Source of the DNA: an uncultured Coriobacteriaceae bacterium
GTDB taxonomy: Bacteria > Actinomycetota > Coriobacteriia > Coriobacteriales > Atopobiaceae
DNA: 38,826 bases
Direction of reading: 5' to 3'
NCBI GenBank assembly: GCA_902790135.1
Contig: CADAQM010000022.1
Location: forward strand, 1-38,826
Each line of letters begins with the position of its first letter. Position 1 is the first letter of the stretch. The notes under the pieces are model-generated. The model saw only the letters and a program-made list of their open reading frames with translations, did no database searches and had not been told where the DNA came from. A program made the translations under genes and the position numbers. This document shows positions 32,995 through 38,826 of this stretch, in pieces.

Positions 32995-33762
32995 ATGTCA
33001 GACCAGCTTCTTACCATCTCTGGGCTCTCGGCCGGGACCGAGGACAAGCCCATTCTCCACGATATCAGCCTGAGCGTCGGCGCGGGCGAGACCCACGTGC
33101 TCATGGGCCCCAACGGCGCAGGCAAGTCCACCCTTGGCCACGTCATCATGGGCGACCCGGTCTTCCAGGTCTCGAGTGGCTCCATCACCTTCGACGGTGC
33201 CGACGTCACCGAACTTGGCCCGGACAAGCGCTCTCTCGCGGGCATCTTCCTGTCCTACCAGGCGCCCGTCGAGGTGCCGGGTGTGCCCCTGTACAGCTTC
33301 CTGCGCACCATCTGCCAGATGCGTCCCGAGCTCAAGACCACCGCGCGCAAGTTCCGCACCCGCGTGGGCGAGATTGCCGAGCAGCTCGAGATCGACCAGA
33401 ACTTCCTCACGCGCGAGCTAAACGTGGGCTTCTCCGGCGGCGAGAAGAAGAAAATCGAGATGATGCAGCTCCTGCTGCTCCGCCCCAAGCTGGCCATCCT
33501 CGACGAGACCGACTCCGGCCTGGACGTCGACGCCCTCTCCATCGTGAGCCGCGGCATCGAGGCCTACCGCCAGGAGTGCGACGGCGCCCTGCTCATGATC
33601 ACGCACAACACGCGCATCCTCGAGCGCCTCACCGTGGACCGCACCCACGTCATGGTGCGCGGCAACCTCGTGGCCGAGGGTCCCGCCAGCCTCATCGACG
33701 ACATCGACGCACACGGCTTCGCGCGCTTCGAGGAGGCCCTCCCGCAGAAGGCGGAGGCTTAG
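32995..33762 (+). CDS. sufC: Fe-S cluster assembly ATPase SufC
   Basis: The ABC-type ATPase of the SufBCD scaffold, cytosolic. The 255 residues are standard. Features: Walker A GPNGAGKST (38-46), the Q-loop region FLSYQAPVEVPGVP (about 84-97), the SufC-type signature GFSGGEKKKIEMMQLLLL, Walker B KLAILDETDSGLDVDAL, and the switch His in MITHNTRIL. The ATG at 32995 is preceded by GAGAGAGGCATC; a TTG upstream in frame is less likely. First gene of sufCBDSU-rrf2. Confidence 0.96.
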   Translation: MSDQLLTISGLSAGTEDKPILHDISLSVGAGETHVLMGPNGAGKSTLGHVIMGDPVFQVSSGSITFDGADVTELGPDKRSLAGIFLSYQAPVEVPGVPLYSFLRTICQMRPELKTTARKFRTRVGEIAEQLEIDQNFLTRELNVGFSGGEKKKIEMMQLLLLRPKLAILDETDSGLDVDALSIVSRGIEAYRQECDGALLMITHNTRILERLTVDRTHVMVRGNLVAEGPASLIDDIDAHGFARFEEALPQKAEA

Positions 33763-33767
33763 GACCC

Positions 33768-35126
33768 ATGGCAGAGGCAACCGAAAACACCCGCAAGAAG
33801 TCGCAGGTAGCCGACGTCGATCGCTCCCTCTACGACTTCAAGATGAGCGAGGAGGGCTACGAGCGCTACGCCGACGGCCTCTCCACCGACATCGTGCGCG
33901 CCATCTCCGAGAAGAAGGACGAGCCCGAGTGGATGCTCGAGATGCGCCTCAAGGCGCTCGCCGTCTACGAGGAGATGGAGATGCCCGCAAACTGGGGTCC
34001 CTCCATCGAGAGGCTCGACCTCAACCACATCAGCGCGTACGTATCACCCAAGACCAAGCAGGCGGACAGCTGGGACGACGTGCCCGAGGACATCAAGAAC
34101 ACCTTCGAGCGCTTGGGCATCCCCGAGGCAGAGCGCGAGAGCCTGGCCGGCGTGGGCGCCCAGTACGACTCCGAGATCGTCTACCACAACATGCGCGCCG
34201 AGGTGGCTGACCAGGGCGTCATCTACACCACTATCGAGGACGCTCTGCACGACCCCGAGCTCGAGCCCATCGTGCACGAGTACTTCGGCAAGCTCATCCC
34301 CATGCGCGACCACAAGTTTGCCGCACTGCACTACGCCGTGTGGAGTGGCGGTTCGTTTGTGTACGTGCCCGAGGGGATCACGCTCCCCTACCCGCTGCAG
34401 AGCTACTTCCGCCTCAACGCGCAAGGCGCAGGCCAGTTCGAGCACACGCTCATCATCGTAGAGCCCGGTGCCGACCTGCACTTCATCGAGGGTTGCTCCG
34501 CACCCAAGTACTACGAGGCCAACCTGCACGCCGGTGCCGTCGAGCTGTATGTCAAGGACCACGCGAAGCTGCGCTACAGCACCATTGAGAACTGGTCCAA
34601 GAACATGTTCAACCTCAACACCAAGCGCGCCACGGTGGGCGCCGACTCCATCATGGAGTGGGTCAGCGGCAGCTTCGGCAGCCACGTGAGCTACCTCTAC
34701 CCCACCACCTACCTGCAGGGCGCTCGCTCCAGCTGCGAGTTCACCGGCATCACCTTCGCCGGCGCCACGCAGGATCTCGACACCGGCTGCAAGGTCATTC
34801 TCAACGGGCCCGACACCACCGCAAGCGTGGACACCAAGTCCATCTCCAAGGACGGTGGCATCAACACCTTCCGCAGCTCCGTCATCGTCGGGCGCCGCGC
34901 CGACCGCGCGCGTGCCACCGTCAGCTGCGCGTCCCTCATGCTCGACGACATCAGCCGCTCCGACACCATCCCCGCGATGGACGTGCGCAACGGCAGCGCC
35001 AGCGTGGGCCACGAGGCCACCATCGGCCGCATCTCCGACGACACGATCCTCTACCTCATGAGCCGCGGCTGCTCCGAGGGAGAGGCGCGCACCATGGTGG
35101 TCAACGGCGAGGGGGCGATCGGATAA
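33768..35126 (+). CDS. sufB: Fe-S cluster assembly protein SufB (C-terminal deletion)
   Basis: Scaffold subunit on which the cluster is built with SufC and SufD. The 452 residues begin 5 bp after the sufC stop. Family signatures are clear: YAVWSGGSFVYVPEG, FEHTLIIVEPGADLHFIEGC (conserved Cys), YSTIENWSKNMFNLNTKRA, MEWVSGSFGSHVSYLYP, SISKDGGINTFRSS and GHEATIGRISDDTILYLMSRG. The end is odd: after RTMVVNG it runs straight to EGAIG and stops. SufB proteins I recall have about 25 more residues there (FIEPxxKELPMEYAVEMNRL-type) before a final EGSIG. This looks like an in-frame deletion rather than a frameshift, because the terminal EG(A/S)IG is kept. The sufD start overlaps the stop (TAATG). Confidence 0.95.
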   Translation: MAEATENTRKKSQVADVDRSLYDFKMSEEGYERYADGLSTDIVRAISEKKDEPEWMLEMRLKALAVYEEMEMPANWGPSIERLDLNHISAYVSPKTKQADSWDDVPEDIKNTFERLGIPEAERESLAGVGAQYDSEIVYHNMRAEVADQGVIYTTIEDALHDPELEPIVHEYFGKLIPMRDHKFAALHYAVWSGGSFVYVPEGITLPYPLQSYFRLNAQGAGQFEHTLIIVEPGADLHFIEGCSAPKYYEANLHAGAVELYVKDHAKLRYSTIENWSKNMFNLNTKRATVGADSIMEWVSGSFGSHVSYLYPTTYLQGARSSCEFTGITFAGATQDLDTGCKVILNGPDTTASVDTKSISKDGGINTFRSSVIVGRRADRARATVSCASLMLDDISRSDTIPAMDVRNGSASVGHEATIGRISDDTILYLMSRGCSEGEARTMVVNGEGAIG

Positions 35127-36238
35127 TGGCCAACACCATCATCACGGCCGGTCAGGCCGACACCACCACCCTCGCACACGTCAATGTGCCTCCCGCGCAG
35201 ACCTGGAACTACCTGCGCATCAACGACATTTCCCTCACCGTGCCCGAGCCCCACTTTGTGGGCGACGTCTACGCGCGCCTGCCGCGCCTGTTCGATGCCG
35301 TTGAGTGCGGCGTCGGCGACGAGGCGCTCACGTGGATCACTCGCGCGGCTGGCGATGCCACCTACCTCGAGGTCAAGGCCGGTGAGGTGCGCGAGGAGCC
35401 CATCTACGTGGACATCGACGCGAGCTGCTGCGACGTGGCGGACACGGGCGTGCTCGTGCGCACCGGCGCCAGTGCGACCATCGTGACCTGCGCACACGGC
35501 GCTGCAGCCGATGCCACTTCCGCATCGCTTCTGCGCGTGATTGCCGAGCGCGACGCACAGGTCAAGATCGTCGAGGTCGTCGCCTGTGACGAGGGCCAAC
35601 AGCACCTGGACGCCGTCGGCATCGAGGCCGCCGAAGGCGCGCGCATCGAGATGCGCCAGTACGCTTTGGGCGGAGCCAAGGTGGCCTGCGGCCTCTGCTG
35701 CAACCTGGCCGGCAACTCCGCGCGCTTCACGCTCGACTCCCGCTACCAGGCGGCCGGCACCGACGTGCTCGACATCAACCATGTGGTGCGCCAGCGCGGC
35801 CGCTCCACCCGCTGCGACATCGTGACCACCGGCATCCTCGCCGACTCCGCGCGCAAGACCATGCGCGAGACGATCGACCTCATCCACGGCGCCAAGTTCG
35901 CCGAGGGTTCCGAGATCGAGACGGTGCTGGTCACGGGTGACGAGGTGGTCAACAAGACCCTGCCGGTCATCTTGTGCGACGAGGAGGACGTGGCGGGCAA
36001 CCACGGCGCCTCCATCGGCGCCATCAGCCCCGAGCAGCTCTCCTTCCTCGCCGCACGCGGCCTGAGCGAGGAGGCTGCCGAGCAGCTCTTCTCGCGCGCG
36101 CTCTTTGACGACGCGCTCATCCACGCCACGTGCCCCGCAGCCCGCGAGGCCGTGCTCGTGCGCGCGTCCGAGGTGCTGGGCGAGGAGACTTCTCGTGACA
36201 TGGCCGAGGTTCTCGGCATCGACGCCAAGGAGGCCTGA
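35126..36238 (+). CDS. sufD: Fe-S cluster assembly protein SufD
   Basis: Partner of SufB in the SufBC2D complex. The 370 residues are in the range for shorter SufD proteins. The N-terminal part is divergent; the C-terminal half has the SufBD beta-helix signatures: DILDINHVV-like VLDINHVVRQRGRSTRCD, RKTMRETIDLIHGAKFAEGS, LPVILCDEEDVAGNHGASIG and ISPEQLSFLAARGLSEEAAEQLF, all before a short C-terminal helix. Its ATG shares a base with the sufB stop, and its own stop overlaps the sufS start (TGATG). The conserved His in NHGASIG is present. Confidence 0.93.
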   Translation: MANTIITAGQADTTTLAHVNVPPAQTWNYLRINDISLTVPEPHFVGDVYARLPRLFDAVECGVGDEALTWITRAAGDATYLEVKAGEVREEPIYVDIDASCCDVADTGVLVRTGASATIVTCAHGAAADATSASLLRVIAERDAQVKIVEVVACDEGQQHLDAVGIEAAEGARIEMRQYALGGAKVACGLCCNLAGNSARFTLDSRYQAAGTDVLDINHVVRQRGRSTRCDIVTTGILADSARKTMRETIDLIHGAKFAEGSEIETVLVTGDEVVNKTLPVILCDEEDVAGNHGASIGAISPEQLSFLAARGLSEEAAEQLFSRALFDDALIHATCPAAREAVLVRASEVLGEETSRDMAEVLGIDAKEA

Positions 36239-37503
36239 TGCTGACATCCGAACAGATCGCATCCATCGAGAACAGCCCGTACAAGGCGGACTTTCCCCTT
36301 CTGGCCAAGCATCCCGAAATCGTCTTCATGGACAGCGCGGCCACCGCGCAACGCCCCGAGGCAGTGCTCGCAGCCGAGCGGACCTTCTACGAGACGATGA
36401 ATGCCAACCCGCTGCGTGGGCTCTACCGCCTGTCCGTCGAGGCCACGGCATCCATCGAGGAGGCGCGCAAGCACATCGCCGAGCTCATCGGCGCAGTCGA
36501 TGACGCCGGCAAGCCGCAGGGCTCCGAGATCGTCTTCACGCGCAACGCCAGCGAGTCGCTCAACCTCGTAGCCCACACGCTGCCGCAGGCAGTCGAGCTG
36601 GGCCCGGGTGACGACGTGGTCATCTCCATCATGGAGCACCACTCCAACATCATCCCGTGGCAGCAGGTGTGTAAGGCCACGGGAGCAAACCTCGTCTACC
36701 TGCGCCTTGATGACGACTACACCATCACCCAGGACGAGATCGAGGCAAAAATCGGCCCCGCCGCCAAAATCGTGAGCGTCACGCAAGTCTCCAACGTGCT
36801 GGGCGTGGAGAACGACATCCCCGCGATCGCCGCGCGTGCCCACGAGATGGGCGCCGCCATGGTGGTCGACGGCGCGCAGTCCGTGCCGCACATCGCCGTC
36901 GACGTACGCAAGCTCGGCTGCGACCTGCTCGCCTTCTCCGCCCACAAGATGGGTGGCCCCATGGGCATCGGCGTGCTCTGGGGAAAGGCGGAGCTGCTCG
37001 ACGCGATGCCGCCCTTCCTGACGGGTGGCGAGATGATCGACTCCGTGACCGAGACCGGCGCCGTCTGGGCTCCCGTGCCGCAGAAGTTTGAGGCGGGCAC
37101 GCAGGACGCAGCCGGAAGCTTTGCCTTCGATGCAGCCATCGGCTACCTCAAGGGCCTCGGCATGGAGGCAATCGAGCAGCGCGAGCGCCTGCTTGCCACC
37201 TACCTCACCGACCAGCTGGACGCACTCGACTTCGTGCACGTCATCGGCCCAACCGACGGCACGCGCCACGTGGGTGCGGTGGCCTTCAACGTGGAGGGCA
37301 TCCATCCACACGACGTCGCCTCCATCCTGGACATGAGCGACATCTGCATCCGTGCGGGCCACCACTGCGCACAGCCGCTGCTGGCCTATCTGGGCGAGTC
37401 GAGCACGTGCCGCGCGAGCATCGCGTTCTACAACGACAAGAGTGATATCGATGCCCTCGTGGAGGGCCTCAAGGGCGTTTGGCAGGTATTCAATGGCAGT
37501 TAA
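36238..37503 (+). CDS. sufS: Cysteine desulfurase SufS
   Basis: PLP-dependent enzyme that takes sulphur from cysteine for the SUF scaffold. The 421 residues match the group II desulfurase length. Features: FMDSAATAQRPEAV (about 31-44), FTRNASESLNLVA, the PLP lysine in FSAHKMGGPMGIG (Lys237), RAGHHCAQPLL, and the catalytic cysteine in ESSTCRASIAFYN (Cys391). The stop overlaps the start of sufU by 11 bp, which supports coupled synthesis of the enzyme and its sulphur acceptor. Confidence 0.96.
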   Translation: MLTSEQIASIENSPYKADFPLLAKHPEIVFMDSAATAQRPEAVLAAERTFYETMNANPLRGLYRLSVEATASIEEARKHIAELIGAVDDAGKPQGSEIVFTRNASESLNLVAHTLPQAVELGPGDDVVISIMEHHSNIIPWQQVCKATGANLVYLRLDDDYTITQDEIEAKIGPAAKIVSVTQVSNVLGVENDIPAIAARAHEMGAAMVVDGAQSVPHIAVDVRKLGCDLLAFSAHKMGGPMGIGVLWGKAELLDAMPPFLTGGEMIDSVTETGAVWAPVPQKFEAGTQDAAGSFAFDAAIGYLKGLGMEAIEQRERLLATYLTDQLDALDFVHVIGPTDGTRHVGAVAFNVEGIHPHDVASILDMSDICIRAGHHCAQPLLAYLGESSTCRASIAFYNDKSDIDALVEGLKGVWQVFNGS

Positions 37504-37981
37504 TCCGCTTTACAACGCGCAGTTCATCGACCACGCGCAGCACCCCGACTACAAGTACCAGATGGATGACCCCACCATGTCACACGAGGGCATCAACCCC
37601 TCCTGCGGCGACGAGCTCACCTTCTCGGTGCGCTTGGCCAGCGATGGGACCATCGAGGAGGCCGCATTCACCGGCAGCGGTTGCGCCATCAGCCAGGCTT
37701 CGGCCGACATGATGAGTGACCTCATGGTGGACAAGACGCCCCAGGAGGCCATTGAGCTTTGCGAGCTGTTCAAGCGCATGATTCGCGGCGAGGAGACTGA
37801 CGATGAGGTGCTCGAGCAGCTCGACGAGGCAGCCATGCTTCGCGACATCGCCCATATGCCGGCGCGCGTCAAGTGCGCCGAGCTCGCCTGGCGCACGCTG
37901 CAGGAGATGCTCGAGGCACATGACCTCGTCGGAACCGCATCTGCGACGGTTCACGCGGCATGCGACCACGACCACGAGTAG
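37493..37981 (+). CDS. sufU: SufU zinc-dependent sulphurtransferase
   Basis: Accepts persulphide sulphur from SufS. The 162 residues are usual. The three zinc/sulphur-binding cysteines and the aspartate are present: NPSCGDEL (Cys38, Asp40), GSGCAISQASADMM (Cys64) and RVKCAELAW (Cys128). The insertion between the second and third cysteines, which separates SufU from IscU, is also present. The tail is His/Asp-rich (ACDHDHE). The ATG at 37493 lies inside the end of sufS. Confidence 0.95.
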   Translation: MAVNPLYNAQFIDHAQHPDYKYQMDDPTMSHEGINPSCGDELTFSVRLASDGTIEEAAFTGSGCAISQASADMMSDLMVDKTPQEAIELCELFKRMIRGEETDDEVLEQLDEAAMLRDIAHMPARVKCAELAWRTLQEMLEAHDLVGTASATVHAACDHDHE

Positions 37982-38016
37982 GCTAAGGACGCTTCGAGCG
38001 AAGGGACGGTAGTTTG

Positions 38017-38451
38017 ATGGCAGGAGGGATGTTCTCCACCAAGGGGCGCTACGCCTTGCGTGCCATGAGGGACCTCGCGCAGCATCCTGGCTGGGTTTCG
38101 CTGGGTGACGTTGCCGAGCGGCAGCGCATCTCGCGCAAGTACCTCGAGCAAGTCATCGCCCTCATGCACAGGGCGGGCTACGTCGAGAGCCTGAGGGGCA
38201 AGGGCGGTGGCTACCGGCTGACGCGCAAGCCCGAGGAGTACACCTTGGGGCAAATCCTGCGCGCGGCCGAGGGTTCGCTAGCACCAGTCTCGTGTCTGGA
38301 CTGCACCAACGACGAGATATGTCCCATCGTCGACACCTGCCCCACCGTGACCATCTGGCGCGATCTGGGCAAGGTGACCAGCGCGTATCTCGACAGCAAG
38401 ACGCTGGCTGACATCATGGGCGACGCGCTTCCCAAGGAGGAAGACGAGTAA
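38017..38451 (+). CDS. Rrf2 family transcriptional regulator, IscR/SufR-like
   Basis: A 144-residue winged-helix regulator, last gene of the suf operon (35-bp gap). The N-terminal FSTKGRYALRAMRDLA and the recognition region ISRKYLEQVIALMHRAGYVE, then SLRGKGGGYRLTR, are typical Rrf2. Four cysteines, Cys93-x2-Cys96-x5-Cys102-x5-Cys108 (in SCLDCTNDEICPIVDTC), could hold a [2Fe-2S] or [4Fe-4S] cluster, as in IscR and SufR. It is therefore likely to repress or tune suf expression in response to cluster supply. Start choice is not certain: ATG 38017 has AAGGGACGG at moderate spacing; ATG 38029 has GGAGGG with no spacing; a TTG at 38014 is also possible. Confidence 0.92.
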   Translation: MAGGMFSTKGRYALRAMRDLAQHPGWVSLGDVAERQRISRKYLEQVIALMHRAGYVESLRGKGGGYRLTRKPEEYTLGQILRAAEGSLAPVSCLDCTNDEICPIVDTCPTVTIWRDLGKVTSAYLDSKTLADIMGDALPKEEDE

Positions 38452-38475
38452 CGGCGCATTTGCAACGTACGCATG

Positions 38476-38507
38476 GAGGGGTCTGTCCTATGGCAGGCCC
38501 CTCTTTT
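38476..38507 (+). terminator. Rho-independent terminator of the suf operon
   Basis: GAGGGGTCTG, loop TCCTATGG, CAGGCCCCTC: a 10-bp stem with one mismatch, followed by TTTTG. It begins 24 bp after the stop of the Rrf2 gene. Confidence 0.85.
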
Positions 38508-38534
38508 GTGGCAACGGGCGGGCTGCGCACATGA

Positions 38535-38605
38535 GGGAAAGATAATCTGAACCTGGTGCAATGGTGCCCGATATCCAGTGCACCAGGTGCGCTATTTTCT
38601 TTCCC
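38535..38605. repeat. Long imperfect hairpin
   Basis: The outer arms GGGAAAGA (38535-38542) and TCTTTCCC (38598-38605) pair. After a short internal loop, the inner arms ACCTGGTGCA (38551-38560) and TGCACCAGGT (38579-38588) pair perfectly, leaving an 18-nt loop. It is too large and too separated from a U-run to be a simple terminator. Confidence 0.7.
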
Positions 38606-38637
38606 CCGATAGGCGAGCCGGGCAAAGCTCAAATCAC

Positions 38638-38690
38638 CAAAAGGGCCCCGGATCTCCCCGGGGCCCCGACTAGCACGTGTGTGCAGCTAA
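38638..38690. repeat. 53-bp direct repeat, copy 1, with minus-strand terminator
   Basis: It is identical to copy 2 except at one position. On the minus strand it holds a small hairpin (GCAC-ACAC-GTGC) and then GGGCCCCGG-GGAGAT-CCGGGGCCC followed by TTTTG, a strong terminator. Confidence 0.85.
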
Positions 38691-38773
38691 AGCTTACGCC
38701 CAGCCCTTGCCGTCGCAACCTCGGGTTGGGAGCCGGCCAAGGGCGGGCCGGGCGCCGACTTCGGCCGCGACGG

Positions 38774-38826
38774 CAAAAGGGCCCCGGATCTCTCCGGGGC
38801 CCCGACTAGCACGTGTGTGCAGCTAA
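38774..38826. repeat. 53-bp direct repeat, copy 2, with minus-strand terminator
   Basis: Second copy, offset 136 bp from copy 1 and ending exactly at the window edge. It carries the same terminator on the minus strand with loop AGAGAT. Whether further copies follow cannot be seen. Confidence 0.85.

Larger units (their letters stand above)
38452..38826. other. 375-bp non-coding, highly structured region at the right edge
   Basis: No credible gene was found. It contains a terminator (38476-38507), a long imperfect hairpin (38535-38605), and two 53-bp direct repeats (38638-38690 and 38774-38826) flanking a cloverleaf-like fold (38709-38774). A minus-strand gene beyond the edge may end near here. 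Confidence 0.75.

Noticed and set aside
38709..38774. Possible tRNA gene, because of the cloverleaf-like fold with a 7-nt middle loop
   Set aside because: On neither strand is there a T-loop GTTCRAxxC sequence, the loop lacks U33, and the T-like arm has only 4 bp and a 3-nt loop.
38638..38826. Direct repeats as a CRISPR array
   Set aside because: Only two copies are seen, each with a terminator hairpin, spaced 136 bp apart; no cas genes are present and the spacer-sized regularity is missing.

Overview
The window reads as chromosomal DNA of a high-GC anaerobic actinobacterium, most likely class Coriobacteriia (Olsenella/Atopobium-like). The basis is strong G/C bias at third codon positions, AddAB recombination proteins, a GatCAB amidotransferase, an operon-encoded SUF system with SufU, sugar-fermentation enzymes and many short-gap gene pairs. 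This is a judgement from gene content; no database search was possible. No rRNA, tRNA, IS transposase, prophage block or CRISPR array was found.

Layout, left to right. 1-2375 (-) is the N-terminal two thirds of DNA polymerase III alpha (dnaE), running off the left edge. 2614-4011 (+) is an M18 aminopeptidase, converging on a short membrane-anchored protein (4104-4769, -). 4903-11684 (-) is the addB-addA pair, preceded by a small TrpR/YerC-type regulator with a good palindrome in front of it. 12295-12654 (+) is a small holin-like membrane protein. A 426-bp convergent gap follows and holds a terminator and a 149-bp inverted-repeat element. Then come a DUF2974-type alpha/beta-hydrolase (13081-14310, -), a FucO-like iron alcohol dehydrogenase (14421-15581, -), a DUF218/YdcF protein, a pyridoxamine-kinase-like enzyme translationally coupled to a small cysteine-rich protein, a large DUF3825 protein with an OST-HTH-like N-terminus, and a GNAT acetyltransferase (all +).

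20724-28407 is mostly minus strand: an unknown small protein, a GH1 6-phospho-beta-glucosidase, a PurF-like protein that lacks the cysteine nucleophile, a membrane protein with an HEYGH motif, and the gatC-gatA-gatB operon. Divergent from gatC, 28652-30072 (+) carries a small acidic lipoprotein with YGPPP/YGAP motifs and a radical SAM/SPASM protein. This pair is the best candidate for an unusual peptide-modification system here. A flotillin (-) and a Cof-type HAD phosphatase (+) follow.

32995-38451 (+) is one tight suf operon: sufC-sufB-sufD-sufS-sufU followed by an Rrf2-type Fe-S-sensing regulator. Its promoter region is bracketed by a perfect 12-bp inverted repeat and carries a palindrome on the -10 box, which suggests autoregulation by the last gene. 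SufB appears to have lost about 25 residues just before its C-terminus. The final 375 bp are non-coding and structured: a terminator, a long imperfect hairpin, and two 53-bp direct repeats, each holding a minus-strand terminator, that flank a cloverleaf-like fold.
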